A DNA stretch of 64,000 nucleotides from Nocardioides alpinus (GCF_900112035.1 NZ_FOKC01000005.1:272742-336741); one strand, 5' to 3'; positions 8,631 through 18,138 are shown, counted from the first letter of the stretch. The notes: generated from the sequence alone by a model not told the origin. Translations and numbers: made by a program.

Positions 8631-9626
8631 ATGCGGGTGAGTCGGGGGATCGCAGCTGTGGCTGCCGTGGTGCTGTCCGTCGCGCTCGCCGCGTGTGGTG
8701 AGGACGGCTCGTCCGTCGGCACCGGCGAGCCCGGCAACGAACCCAGCGCGTGGGGCACGAGCCAGGACCCGGTGGCCACCGCGCCGCTGGTCTGGGAGTC
8801 CGACGGCGTCGTGCACCTGTCCGACGGCACGGAGGTCGAGCTGGGCGGACCCACGTCGTCCTACGTCGTCGCCGGCGACGGTGTCTTCTTCGTCCCCTCG
8901 GCGAGCGAGGACGCGGCCGCTGCCGAGGACGTCGCGAGCGGTGAGGTCCACTTCGCCGCTCCCGGCGGGGAGGCCACCGACACCGGGCTGCGCCTGCGGG
9001 CCGACACGCTGCGCGCCTCGACCGATGGCCGGTACCTCGTCGGCATCGACGTGGAGTCCGGGGACGAGGACGAGTACGGGACCCCTGTTGCCGAGCTCGT
9101 CGTGCTCGACCTCCGCGAGGGCGTCGAGGTGGCCCAGACCTCCCAGGGCCTCGGCGACACCGGCGACGACCTGGCCGACCTCTACGAGGATGCCGAGATC
9201 GGCGTCGTCGCGGTCACGGACGACACGGCGTACGTCGACGCGGTGGACACGACCCTCGCCGTCGACCTCGCCGGCGGTGGGACGACCGACGCCGGTGACG
9301 TGTCCGTCCCCGTCCCGGGCGCGCCCGAGAGTCCCGACGGCGCATGGACGATCCGCCAGGACGGCGACCGCGCGGCGGTGCTCGGCAAGGACGGCACGGC
9401 GGTGCGGCTCGACGTACCGACGCCGCGGTGGACGCTCGACTGGTGGGCCGATGCGGAGACCGCGGTGGGGGTCGCGGTCGCCGACGACGGATCCTCGGCG
9501 CTGCTGACCTGCCGTGTGCCGGACGGCGCCTGTGAGGTGCCCGAGGAGTCGACCGGTGCCGTGGTGCGCTTCGCCACGGGCGCGACCGACCAGCTCGTCG
9601 TACGACTGCTGGGCGTCGAGGGATGA
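8631..9626 (+). CDS. lipoprotein, predicted beta-propeller
   Basis: 331-residue lipoprotein with lipobox SVALAAC (Cys at residue ~22) after a hydrophobic signal. The rest is rich in short strands of the type ESDGVVHLSDGTEVEL and DGRYLVGID, spaced like blades of a beta-propeller. No catalytic motif. The stop overlaps the start of the next gene by four bases (ATGA), so they are translationally coupled, and both proteins look propeller-like. Function unknown; it may be a surface partner of the WXG-like protein downstream. Confidence 0.75.
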   Translation: MRVSRGIAAVAAVVLSVALAACGEDGSSVGTGEPGNEPSAWGTSQDPVATAPLVWESDGVVHLSDGTEVELGGPTSSYVVAGDGVFFVPSASEDAAAAEDVASGEVHFAAPGGEATDTGLRLRADTLRASTDGRYLVGIDVESGDEDEYGTPVAELVVLDLREGVEVAQTSQGLGDTGDDLADLYEDAEIGVVAVTDDTAYVDAVDTTLAVDLAGGGTTDAGDVSVPVPGAPESPDGAWTIRQDGDRAAVLGKDGTAVRLDVPTPRWTLDWWADAETAVGVAVADDGSSALLTCRVPDGACEVPEESTGAVVRFATGATDQLVVRLLGVEG

Positions 9627-11263
9627 CCGATCCGGAGGGCGAGTACCAGCGACTGGTCTCGGGTGACGCGGGCGTCATCGCCGCCGCGACCGAGGCGCTG
9701 CACAGCGCCCTGCTCGACGTCGACCGCGCGCAGGAGGACCTCGCCGGCTGTGGCGTACGCGACTGGTCCGGGCTCGGCGCCGACGCCTACGCCTCCCGCC
9801 TCGAGGTCCTGCGCACGGGCGTCGCGCGGGCCCACGTCGCACTCGGCGTGACGCACTCCGCCGTCGCAACCGCCGAGGACGCCTACACCTGGTGCGACGA
9901 CACGGCCACCTACTTCATCCGCCACTGGCGCTCCCGCCCTGCCGGCCTGCCGCCCGTGGTCGAGGAGCTCTTCGCTCGGCTCGTCAACGGGCTGCTCCTC
10001 GCCACCGGGACGACGTACAACGCGCGCCTGGCCGGCGTGACCGCGGTGCTCACCGGCGACGACGAGGACCTCGACGAGCTCAGCGACGAGGCCCGCGCAT
10101 GGGTCGAGCAGGGGCTCGCGCGCAACCAGGAGTGGCTCGACGACTACGGCAGCACCCTCGGTCCGCGGATCCCGAGCATCGGCGCCTGGGGCGACGGACG
10201 CGGGCGGATCCCGCAGGGGTTGGGCTACGACCCCAGGACCGGGCTGCTCCTCCAGGGCTTCTACGACCAGGACGACGGCGACCCGTCGGTGATGGCGCTG
10301 ATCGACGAGGTCACCGGCGAGAAGGTGGGCGAGGTGAAGCTGGGCGGCGTGACGCCCGGTGCCCTCGGCCAGGAGGACGTCGACCACGGAACACCCGGGC
10401 ACGCCGGAGGGGTCACGGTCGACGGCGACACGGTCTACGTCACCGACAAGGGCAAGGTCTACACCTACTCCCTGTCGGACATGCGTGACTCCGGACCCGG
10501 CGCGACCGTCCAGCCGCAGTCGGTGCAGACCGTGGACAACGGCGGGTCCTACTCGGCGATGAAGGACGGCCTGCTCTACCTCGGCACGTTCACCGAGAAG
10601 TCCGAGGGCACGCTGCACGTCTACCAGCCCGATGGCCGGGGTGGCTGGGTGGAGATGCCCGACCGTGCCGTCACCACGCCGCCGCGCTGCCAGGGCGTCA
10701 TCGTGCGCAACGGCGAGTACGTCTTCAGCACGTCCTTCGGGCGCGACAACGAGAGCGCGCTCGTGGTGCAGGACCACGACGGGTCGCGGGAGTCCTACGC
10801 GTTCCCGAACATGTCCGAGGGCCTCGTGGAGGTGGACGGCAACGTGCTCGTCACCTACGAGTCCGGGGCGACGAAGTACGGCGGGGACGAGGACGACCTG
10901 TGGCCCACCCCGAACCTGACCAGCACGCCCCTGTCCGGTCTGGGGCTGTCCGGCGAGTTCTTCATCGGGCCGGAGTCGCTGGTGCTCGTCGCCGCCGAGC
11001 TCGAGGGCCCCGGGCGTCGGATGACCCGCACCTCCCATGACGTGGCGGCAGTACGCCTGTCCGCCGGCGATCTCGGCAAGGTCCCGCAGGCGCCCGACTT
11101 CGCCCAGGCCGTACGCCGGCTGGTCGCGAGCATCGGTGACGGCCTGCGCGCGAGCGGCACGGCGGTCGGCCACGCCGCCGACAGCCTCCGCGCCACCGCT
11201 CGCGACGCAGCGCGCACCGACGACGCGGTCCACTCCGGCTTCGACCGGGCTCGCCTCGACTGA
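9623..11263 (+). CDS. WXG-like helical domain + predicted beta-propeller protein
   Basis: 546 residues, no signal peptide. The first about 100 residues form a helical hairpin with a W-x-G turn (DWSGLGADAY) resembling ESX/type VII substrates. Residues about 180-480 contain repeated strand units with Asp/Gly turns (GVTVDGDTVYVTDKGKVYTY; DGLLYLGTF; EVDGNVLVTYES) that suggest a beta-propeller. The C-terminus is helical and Ala/Arg-rich. Coupled to the upstream lipoprotein by a 4-bp overlap. I infer export by a type VII-like route, but no ESX machinery is in the window. Function unknown. Confidence 0.75.
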   Translation: MTDPEGEYQRLVSGDAGVIAAATEALHSALLDVDRAQEDLAGCGVRDWSGLGADAYASRLEVLRTGVARAHVALGVTHSAVATAEDAYTWCDDTATYFIRHWRSRPAGLPPVVEELFARLVNGLLLATGTTYNARLAGVTAVLTGDDEDLDELSDEARAWVEQGLARNQEWLDDYGSTLGPRIPSIGAWGDGRGRIPQGLGYDPRTGLLLQGFYDQDDGDPSVMALIDEVTGEKVGEVKLGGVTPGALGQEDVDHGTPGHAGGVTVDGDTVYVTDKGKVYTYSLSDMRDSGPGATVQPQSVQTVDNGGSYSAMKDGLLYLGTFTEKSEGTLHVYQPDGRGGWVEMPDRAVTTPPRCQGVIVRNGEYVFSTSFGRDNESALVVQDHDGSRESYAFPNMSEGLVEVDGNVLVTYESGATKYGGDEDDLWPTPNLTSTPLSGLGLSGEFFIGPESLVLVAAELEGPGRRMTRTSHDVAAVRLSAGDLGKVPQAPDFAQAVRRLVASIGDGLRASGTAVGHAADSLRATARDAARTDDAVHSGFDRARLD

Positions 11264-11284
11264 GACGTCCGGGGCCAAGCCCTC

Positions 11285-12115
11285 CTAGAACACCCCCGGC
11301 ACGAACGACTGCTCGTGCATCGGCGTACGCACGTAGGGCACGTCGCGGACCTCCGGCAGCACGACCGGATCCGGCGCAACGTCCTCGTAGTCGAACTGTG
11401 AGAGCAGGTGCGTGATGCAGTTGAGCCGCGCCGCCCGCTTGTCGTCCGACGGCACGACGAACCAGGGAGCCTGCTTGATGTCGGTGTGCTGGAAGGTGGT
11501 GTCCTTCGCCATCGAGTAGCGGACGTAGTGCTCGCGCTCGGCGAGGTCCATGTCGGAGAGCTTCCACCGCTTGAGCGGCTCGGCGTTGCGGGCCTCGAAG
11601 CGCCGCTGCTGCTCCTCGGCGCTGACGGAGAACCAGTACTTCAGCACCACGGTCCCGGACCGCACGAGCATCCGCTCGAACTCCGGGCAGCTGCGCAGGA
11701 ACTCCTGGTGCTCGTCCTCGGTGCAGAAGCCCATCACCCACTCGACGTTGGACCGGTTGTACCAGCTGCGGTCGAACAGGACCATCTCGCCGGCGGCGGG
11801 AAGGTGCTCGACGTAGCGCTGGAAGTACCACTGGCTCCGCTCGCGGTCCGTCGGCTTGGGCAGCGCGACGATCCGCACGGTGCGCGGGCTGGTGCGCTCG
11901 GTGATCCGCTTGATCACGCCACCCTTGCCCGCGGACCCGCGGCCCTCGAAGATCACCAGGACCTTGAGGCCCTGCGACTGCACCCAGTACTGCAGCAGCA
12001 CCAGCTGCTCCTGCAGGCGCTCCATCTCGGCGTCGTACGCCGACGCCCGCAGGCGGCCCTTGCTCGTGTAGCGGTCGTCGTCGGTGCGGTCGGGACTGTC
12101 CGGGGCGTCGCCCAT
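11285..12115 (-). CDS. ppk2: polyphosphate kinase 2 family protein
   Basis: 276-residue PPK2: transfers phosphate between polyphosphate and nucleotides, in the cytoplasm. Walker A FEGRGSAGKGG (about residues 52-62), Walker B region DRSWYNRS, and the lid-region pattern KRWKLSDMDLAEREHY followed by the TDIKQAPW motif are all present. Length fits one-domain PPK2 enzymes. The start at 12115 is set by AGGAGG six bases upstream; a longer frame starting at 12172 lacks this. Whether it favours ADP or GDP/AMP cannot be read. Not in an operon. Confidence 0.93.
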   Translation of the reverse strand: MGDAPDSPDRTDDDRYTSKGRLRASAYDAEMERLQEQLVLLQYWVQSQGLKVLVIFEGRGSAGKGGVIKRITERTSPRTVRIVALPKPTDRERSQWYFQRYVEHLPAAGEMVLFDRSWYNRSNVEWVMGFCTEDEHQEFLRSCPEFERMLVRSGTVVLKYWFSVSAEEQQRRFEARNAEPLKRWKLSDMDLAEREHYVRYSMAKDTTFQHTDIKQAPWFVVPSDDKRAARLNCITHLLSQFDYEDVAPDPVVLPEVRDVPYVRTPMHEQSFVPGVF

Positions 12116-12176
12116 GTCGTGCCTCCTGGAGTCGGCGCGCCCATCGTGATCCCAGGAGGCGTGTCCCTGCAAGCGA

Positions 12177-12219
12177 CGAAGGACCGTCCGACCCCATGAC
12201 GGCGTCGGACGGTCCTTCG
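12177..12219. terminator. 16-bp-stem terminator
   Basis: Perfect inverted repeat (12177-12192 with 12204-12219; arms CGAAGGACCGTCCGAC) with an 11-nt loop, 19 bp beyond the stop of the minus-strand channel gene and upstream of ppk2. It probably insulates the two. Confidence 0.75.
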
Positions 12220-12238
12220 GCGGGTGGTGCAGGTCGTG

Positions 12239-13087
12239 TCAGCGGTGCGGCGGCGCCGGGGGCGGCATGTGCTGGGTCGCCTCCGGGTCGTACGCCCGGT
12301 CGGTCGTCGTCCCGGCGGTGGCGCCGGAGTAGCCGGCCCCGGTCGTGGAGTAGCCCGTCGCTCTGTCGTGACTGCTCATCTCGGCCTGGGCACGTTCCTT
12401 GCCGAGCTGCGCGTCCTGCTTGGCCTGGCTGGCCGCCTGGGACCCCTTGTCGCGCGCCTGCCGGAGCAGGTCGGCCGCCAGGTCGCGACCACCGAGACCG
12501 AAGGCGAGGGCGAGCCCGAGAGCAAGCGCGAACATGATGGCGGTGAAGGCGATCCGCACGATCTCCGGGGCGATCTGCAGCTGCTCGAGGATCATGAAGA
12601 AGGCGATCGTCATGATGACGGCGGGGGCGACGGCGCCGACGATCTTGCCGGTGGGGGTGTCGCCCATGAAGCGGACGACCGCGGCTGCGACCGCGCCGGA
12701 GACCAGCGCTGCGACGACGAAGATGAGGATCGCCACGATCACGTTGGGCAGGTAGGCCAGCACGTCGTTCATGAAGCTCGTGGCCGCGGGGATGCCCAGC
12801 GCGCCGATGGCGGCCGTGATGAAGAAGATGAAGATGAACCAGAAGACGATGCGCGAGATGCCGTTGGCGGGCGAGGCACCCGGAAGCACCGCGTCGACGT
12901 ACCTGCGAGCCGAGCTCTCATGGAGCCGGCGGTCGATGTGGGCCTTCTCGAGAAGCTTGCCGACCAGACCGGCGACGACTTTCGAGATGAGGTAGCCGAC
13001 CAGCAGGATGAGCAGGAAGCCCACCAGGTGGGGCAGGAAGTCGAAGATCCCGTCCGTCGTGTTCTGGAAGCTTTCGCCGATGTCCAT
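12239..13087 (-). CDS. membrane protein with mechanosensitive-channel-like TM helices
   Basis: 282 residues with five or so hydrophobic segments in the first 215 residues (LVGFLLILLVGYLISKVV; ISRIVFWFIFIFFITAAI; LPNVIVAILIFVVAALV; AVIMTIAFFMILEQ; IMFALALGLALAFGLG). The pattern of a first helix followed by a charged amphipathic LLEKAHIDRRLHE stretch recalls the conserved TM-helix module of actinobacterial MscS-related proteins, but the MscS beta domain is missing. The C-terminal 60 residues are polar, Thr/Gly/Tyr-rich and probably disordered. Start at 13087 is supported by AAAGGA seven bases upstream. Likely an osmotic or envelope role. Confidence 0.7.
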   Translation of the reverse strand: MDIGESFQNTTDGIFDFLPHLVGFLLILLVGYLISKVVAGLVGKLLEKAHIDRRLHESSARRYVDAVLPGASPANGISRIVFWFIFIFFITAAIGALGIPAATSFMNDVLAYLPNVIVAILIFVVAALVSGAVAAAVVRFMGDTPTGKIVGAVAPAVIMTIAFFMILEQLQIAPEIVRIAFTAIMFALALGLALAFGLGGRDLAADLLRQARDKGSQAASQAKQDAQLGKERAQAEMSSHDRATGYSTTGAGYSGATAGTTTDRAYDPEATQHMPPPAPPHR

Positions 13088-13277
13088 GGGAGTGTCCTTT
13101 CGTTCGGTTACTCCCGACTCTGACCCCCTACTTTGGTCGCAGAACACACCCCAGGGGTGCGGATAGTTCGTGGGAAATCGGGTAGGTAGAAGCCTCCTCG
13201 GGAGGTGGCCGCGAGCCTCGGTTCTTGGCTACGATCTCACCCGTTCGAGCGCGGCAGATGCGTCCTGGGAGGGAACG

Positions 13278-13970
13278 ATGAGCGGCGTGGTGCACCGGAT
13301 GGGCGTCTTCAAGGAGCTTGCCCAGGCACTGGGCGAGACCCCCGACGAGGAGCAGAAGGTCACGCTGGCCGTGCATGCTGCCACGTCCCTGGTGGAGCTC
13401 TGCTGCCATGCCGGCTTCACCGTCAACGACCAGGGCGGGTTGTCCACCCGGGCGAGCAGTGACGACGTGGTCCGACGCGCCAACGAGCTCCAGCAGGAGC
13501 TCGGTGAAGGTCCCTGCCTCGACGTGATGCGAGAGCTGGACACCGTGGTCGCACCGGACCTCGCCGCCGACCGGCGCTGGCCGGTGTGGGCCCCGCGGGT
13601 GCACGACGACCTCAAGGTCGGTTCGATGATCTCGGTGCTCGTCTACACCGGGACCCAGTCCTACGGGGCGCTGAGCATGTACGCCCACCGTGGCGGACGG
13701 TTCGATGCCGACGACGTCGCGATCGCACAGACCTTGGCCGTCCAGCTCGCCGCGGTCCTCACGACGAGCCGCGAGATCGACCAGCTCGGCATGGCGCTGC
13801 ACAGCCGGACGATCATCGGCCAGGCGACCGGTCTCGTCATGGGGCGGTTCGGCGTCGACGCCAGCCAGGCCTTCGACTACCTGCGCCGCGTGTCCTCGCA
13901 CTCCAACCAGAAGCTCGTCGAGGTCGCCCGCACGGTCGTGTCCACCGGCGATCTGCCTGACCTCGTCTGA
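13278..13970 (+). CDS. GAF-ANTAR RNA-binding regulator (B)
   Basis: 230-residue paralogue of the protein at 5595: same length, same GAF landmarks (RANELQQELGEGPC, VGSMISVLVY, FDADDVAIAQTLA) and an ANTAR domain with the shared AFDYLRRVSSHSNQKL helix. Start at 13278 is fixed by GGGAGGGA upstream; an in-frame ATG 36 codons earlier lacks an RBS. The promoter core GGCTACGATCTC is shared with gene A, so the pair may answer to the same sigma factor while sensing different ligands. Confidence 0.88.
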   Translation: MSGVVHRMGVFKELAQALGETPDEEQKVTLAVHAATSLVELCCHAGFTVNDQGGLSTRASSDDVVRRANELQQELGEGPCLDVMRELDTVVAPDLAADRRWPVWAPRVHDDLKVGSMISVLVYTGTQSYGALSMYAHRGGRFDADDVAIAQTLAVQLAAVLTTSREIDQLGMALHSRTIIGQATGLVMGRFGVDASQAFDYLRRVSSHSNQKLVEVARTVVSTGDLPDLV

Positions 13971-14023
13971 ACGGCCGTCAGGTCCCCGAGCGCCCCACCC
14001 AGCCTCCTGCAACACTCCCTCCC

Positions 14024-15016
14024 ATGCAGCAGCGAACTCTTGGACGTACGAACCGGCCGGTCTCCGTCGTGGGCCTCGGCACCTGGCAGCTCGGCGCGGA
14101 CTGGGGTGAGGTCACCGAGAGCGACGCGCGCGAGGTGCTGGAGGCCTCGGCCGAGGCCGGCGTGACGTTCTACGACACCGCGGACGTCTACGGCGACGGT
14201 CGCAGCGAGCAGCTCGTCGGCGCCTTCGTCGCCGCACACCCCGACGCCGGCTTCACCGTCGCGACCAAGATGGGTCGCCGCGAGGAGCAGGTGCCGGCCA
14301 ACTACGTCGAGGCCAACTTCCGCGCCTGGCTCGACCGCTCGCGCCGCAACCTCGGCGTCGACACCATCGACCTCGTCCAACTGCACTGCCCGCCCAGCGC
14401 GGTCATCGACGACGACGCGACCTACGACGTCCTCGACCGGCTCGTCGAGGAGCAGGTCATCGCGGCCTACGGCGTCAGCGTCGAGACCGCCGACCAGGCG
14501 CTCAGCGCCATCGCTCGTCCCCACGTGGCGAGCATCCAGATCATCCTCAACGCCTTCCGGATGAAACCGCTCGACGCGGTGCTTCCCGCCGCCGAGGCCG
14601 CCGGGGTCGGCATCATCGCCCGCGTGCCGCTCGCCTCCGGCCTGCTGTCGGGCAAGTACGACCTCGACACCACGTTCGCCGCCGACGACCACCGCACCTA
14701 CAACCGCGACGGCAGCGCCTTCGACGTCGGCGAGACCTTCTCCGGCGTCGACTACGCCACCGGGGTGGAGGCGGCGCAGGAGTTCACCCAGCTCGTCAAG
14801 GACAGCGGGCTCGACGTCACTCCGGCCCAGGCAGCCATCGCGTGGGCGTGGCAGCTCGCCGGCGTCTCGACCGTCATCCCCGGCGCCCGCAACGTCGCGC
14901 AAGCGCAGTCGAACGCGGCCGCCGGTGACGTCGTACAGCTGCCGCCGCCGTTGCTCACCGCGGTCGCCGACCTCTACGACCGGAAGATCCGCGCGCAGGT
15001 GCACGACCGCTGGTGA
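14024..15016 (+). CDS. aldo/keto reductase
   Basis: 330-residue NADPH-dependent oxidoreductase with an (alpha/beta)8 barrel. Family residues are visible: N-terminal GLGTWQLG, Asp and Tyr of the tetrad in FYDTADVYGDGRSE, Lys in ATKMGRR and His in VQLHCPP. The C-terminal VIPGARNVAQAQSNAAA is the NADP-phosphate-binding loop of AKR proteins. Substrate is probably a small aldehyde or sugar-type carbonyl but not readable. Stands alone. Confidence 0.92.
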   Translation: MQQRTLGRTNRPVSVVGLGTWQLGADWGEVTESDAREVLEASAEAGVTFYDTADVYGDGRSEQLVGAFVAAHPDAGFTVATKMGRREEQVPANYVEANFRAWLDRSRRNLGVDTIDLVQLHCPPSAVIDDDATYDVLDRLVEEQVIAAYGVSVETADQALSAIARPHVASIQIILNAFRMKPLDAVLPAAEAAGVGIIARVPLASGLLSGKYDLDTTFAADDHRTYNRDGSAFDVGETFSGVDYATGVEAAQEFTQLVKDSGLDVTPAQAAIAWAWQLAGVSTVIPGARNVAQAQSNAAAGDVVQLPPPLLTAVADLYDRKIRAQVHDRW

Positions 15017-15108
15017 CCCGGCCACCGCTGCCGCAGTGTGGCAAACGGTGGACCTCTCGTTGAGCTCCGTTGCGCGAGCCGTGCCCGACCGATCCCTACG
15101 GTGGACGG

Positions 15109-15786
15109 ATGCACGTGCTGGTGGTCGAGGACGACGCCGACGTCGCTGCTCCACTGGCCCACTTCTTCACCGCCAGGGGCTACGACGCCGCGGTCGTCGC
15201 GCACGGCCGGGAGGCCCTCGCCCACGTCGAGCGGACCGTCACCGATCTGGTGCTCCTCGACCTGACCCTGCCCGACATGGACGGCCTTGATGTCTGCGGC
15301 GCCATGCGCGGCCACGGCTTCGACGGCGGCGTGATCATCCTCAGCGCCCGCAGCCAGGAGATGGACGTGGTGGCCGGCCTCGACGCCGGCGCCGACGACT
15401 ACCTCGCCAAGCCGTGCTCCATCGCCGAGCTCCAGGCCCGGGTGGGGTCGGTGCTGCGCCGCATCGAGCGCTCCTACGTCCTGCCCCGCCCCCGCCGCTC
15501 GGTCGAGAACTTCCTCGAGGTGCGTGACCACGAGGTCGCCTACCGCGGCGTGCAGATCGCGACCAGCGGCCGGGAGTACGACGTCCTGGCGATCCTCCTC
15601 GCCCACCGCGACCGGGTCGTGACCCACGACGCCCTCATGGACGAGGTCTGGGGCAGCGACTGGTCCGGATCCCCGATGGTCCTCTCCAGCGCGATCGGCC
15701 GGATCCGTGAGCGGCTCGCGGCGGCGGGCGCCCCCGACCGGATCGTCAACGTGCGCGGCATCGGCTTCCGGCTCACCTCCTCCTGA
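15109..15786 (+). CDS. OmpR/PhoB-type orphan response regulator
   Basis: 225 residues. Receiver domain (about 1-115) with the acidic pair EDD, phospho-acceptor Asp in LVLLDLTLPDMDG and Lys in YLAKP; then an OmpR-type winged helix (about 130-223) ending NVRGIGFRL. The ATG at 15109 has TACGGT six bases upstream, so the transcript looks leaderless; a frame starting at 15070 is less likely. No histidine kinase is adjacent. The kinase at 46783 is also an orphan, but nothing ties the two together. Confidence 0.92.
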   Translation: MHVLVVEDDADVAAPLAHFFTARGYDAAVVAHGREALAHVERTVTDLVLLDLTLPDMDGLDVCGAMRGHGFDGGVIILSARSQEMDVVAGLDAGADDYLAKPCSIAELQARVGSVLRRIERSYVLPRPRRSVENFLEVRDHEVAYRGVQIATSGREYDVLAILLAHRDRVVTHDALMDEVWGSDWSGSPMVLSSAIGRIRERLAAAGAPDRIVNVRGIGFRLTSS

Positions 15787-15840
15787 CGGCCTACTCTTCG
15801 CAGGACGCTGCCGGCGGTGGCGGCGAGCGGAAGGACGCCG

Positions 15841-18138
15841 ATGGCCACGGACGTGCTGGACGAACAACCCCCTCGGTTCTCGCTCGAGCACCTCCGCCGC
15901 GTCGCTGCGGACCACTGGGGAGTCGAGTCCGACGACGTCGTCGGACTCTCCAGCGAGCGCGACCTCAACGCCCGCATCGGCGCCGGCCACGTCCTCAAGG
16001 TCTCCAACCCGGCGGAGTCGCGCGCGCTGGTCGACCTCGAGGTCGCGGCGATGCGCCACGTGGCGGCCACCGACCCCGACCTGCCGATCCCCGACGTCGT
16101 TCGCCTCCTCGACGGGACTGACGTGGCAGTGGTGCCGGACGAGGGCGGACGCCCGTGCCTCGTCCGCCTGATCACCACGGTGCCCGGGGCGCCGCTCGAA
16201 GGAGACGTGGTCACCGAGGACCTCGCCGAGCAGGTGGGTGCCGCGACGGCCCGGATCGCCCACGCACTGCGGGGTTTCTTCCACCCGGCGGCCGGGAGCC
16301 GGGTCCTCGACTGGGACGTACGCGCCCTGCCGCGCGTCGCGGCGAAGGCCCAGCAGGCCGGTGTCCTGCCCGAGGGGGATCCGTTGCGCGACGTCGTCGC
16401 GCGGGTCGCGACCAGCCTGGCTGCCCTGCCGCGGCTGCCCAGCGGGGTCCACCACGCCGACGTGACCCTCACCAACCTGCTGGCGACGAACGGCCGGATC
16501 ACGGGGGTCATCGACTTCGGCGACCTGCACCACACCGCCGACGTGGTCGACCTCGCGATCGCGCTGACCGCGGTCGTGCGCAACACCAGCGACACCCAGG
16601 TCTGCTCCCTGTGGGAGCTCGCCGGCGCCGTCCTCCGCGGCTACCAGCGCCACCGCCGGCTCACGTGGGACGAGGTGGAGGTGCTCGGCGACCTGGTGCT
16701 GTCGCGGCTCGCGCTCAGCTCGATCATCTCGCGCGGTCGCGCCGCTGCACACCCCGACAACACGGCGTACATCACGCAGTACGACGACTCCAACGCCCGT
16801 ACGACGCACGCGCTGGCGCAGCTCTCGCCCGGTGAGCTCGCCCGGCGGTTCCACCGCCTCGCCGGGACCGCCACCGCGAGCGCCGACGCGGCCGCGCTGG
16901 GGGAGCGGCGCGACGCCGTCATGGGCGGCCCGGTGGCACCGCTGTTCTACGACCAGCCGCTGCACCTCGTCAGCGGTGAGGGCGCGTGGCTCACCGACGC
17001 GTCGGGCCGTCGCTTCCTCGACGCCTACAACAACGTCGCCGTCGTCGGCCACGCCGACCCGACCGTCGTGTCCCGGGTCGGTCGCCAGCTCGGACGGCTC
17101 AACACCCACTCGCGCTACCTCCACCCGGAGGTCGTCGAGCTCGCCGAGCGGCTGGTGGCGACGATGCCGGCCGGGCTCGACACCGTCCTGTTCACCACGT
17201 CGGGCACCGAGGCCAACGAGCTCGCCTGGCGGCTGGCCACCGAGGTCACCGGCGGGTCGGGAGCGCTCATCGTCGAGCACTCCTACCACGGCTCGACGCG
17301 GTGGATGGCCGACCTCAGCTCCAACGAGTGGCCACCGGGACACCGTCCCGATGCCGTCGGCCTCTTCCGCGCGCCGCGCGCACACGGGGACCTCGGGCTG
17401 CAGGCCACCACGGACCTGGTGCGTGCTGCGGCAGGCGACGTCGCGACCCGCGGACACCGCCCCGCCCTGCTCCTGGCCGACTCCGGGTTCACCAGCGAGG
17501 GCGTGCACGACGCGCCGCCGTCCTACTTCGAGGGCCTGCGGGCGGGGGCCCACGCCGAGGGTGCGCTCTACCTCGCCGACGAGGTGCAGATCGGCTACGG
17601 CCGGACCGGTCCCGGGCTCTGGCGCTTCGCGCAGTCGGGCGTGGTGCCCGACCTCGTCACGCTCGGCAAGCCCATGGGAGCGGGCTATCCCATCGGTGCG
17701 GTGATCACGCGGCGCGACATCGTCGACCGGTTCGCCTCGCGCTACGAGTACTTCTCGACGTTCGCTGCCACCCCGGCCGCGGCCGCGGCCGGCAACGCCG
17801 TGCTGGACGTCCTCGAGGACCGAGGACTGCCGGAGCGCGCGCTCGTCACCGGTGCCCACCTCGGGGAGAGGCTTCGTGACCTCGCCGCGTCGACCGACCT
17901 GCTCGGGGAGGCGCGCGTCATGGGGCTCGTCGCGGGAGTCGACGTCACCGCCCCGCGCCCGACGGCGCAGCGCCTGCTGCAGCGCCTCGTCGCCCGCGGT
18001 GCACTCGCCGGCCTGACCGGGCCGCGCGGCGACGTGCTGAAGGTGCGACCGCCGCTGGTCTGGGACCACTCGCACGTCGACCACTTCGTCGGCTGCCTGG
18101 CCGCCGCCGTAGACGACGTACGACGCCGTGCGGGATGA
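15841..18138 (+). CDS. APH-type kinase fused to class III PLP enzyme (hydroxylysine kinase/phospho-lyase-like)
   Basis: 765-residue fusion. Residues about 1-330 are an APH/choline-kinase-fold kinase with the catalytic loop HHADVTLTN and DFG-equivalent VIDFGDLHH. Residues about 345-765 are a class III aminotransferase-fold enzyme: FTTSGTEANE, LADEVQIGYGRTG and PLP Lys in TLGKPMGAGYPIG. In vertebrates separate enzymes of these two types phosphorylate 5-hydroxylysine (HYKK) and then eliminate phosphate and ammonia (PHYKPL); the related enzyme acts on phosphoethanolamine. Fusion suggests the same two-step logic in one chain: phosphorylate an amino alcohol, then remove phosphate and ammonia to give an aldehyde. 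Exact substrate unknown. Start at 15841 follows GGAAGG. Confidence 0.85.
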   Translation: MATDVLDEQPPRFSLEHLRRVAADHWGVESDDVVGLSSERDLNARIGAGHVLKVSNPAESRALVDLEVAAMRHVAATDPDLPIPDVVRLLDGTDVAVVPDEGGRPCLVRLITTVPGAPLEGDVVTEDLAEQVGAATARIAHALRGFFHPAAGSRVLDWDVRALPRVAAKAQQAGVLPEGDPLRDVVARVATSLAALPRLPSGVHHADVTLTNLLATNGRITGVIDFGDLHHTADVVDLAIALTAVVRNTSDTQVCSLWELAGAVLRGYQRHRRLTWDEVEVLGDLVLSRLALSSIISRGRAAAHPDNTAYITQYDDSNARTTHALAQLSPGELARRFHRLAGTATASADAAALGERRDAVMGGPVAPLFYDQPLHLVSGEGAWLTDASGRRFLDAYNNVAVVGHADPTVVSRVGRQLGRLNTHSRYLHPEVVELAERLVATMPAGLDTVLFTTSGTEANELAWRLATEVTGGSGALIVEHSYHGSTRWMADLSSNEWPPGHRPDAVGLFRAPRAHGDLGLQATTDLVRAAAGDVATRGHRPALLLADSGFTSEGVHDAPPSYFEGLRAGAHAEGALYLADEVQIGYGRTGPGLWRFAQSGVVPDLVTLGKPMGAGYPIGAVITRRDIVDRFASRYEYFSTFAATPAAAAAGNAVLDVLEDRGLPERALVTGAHLGERLRDLAASTDLLGEARVMGLVAGVDVTAPRPTAQRLLQRLVARGALAGLTGPRGDVLKVRPPLVWDHSHVDHFVGCLAAAVDDVRRRAG

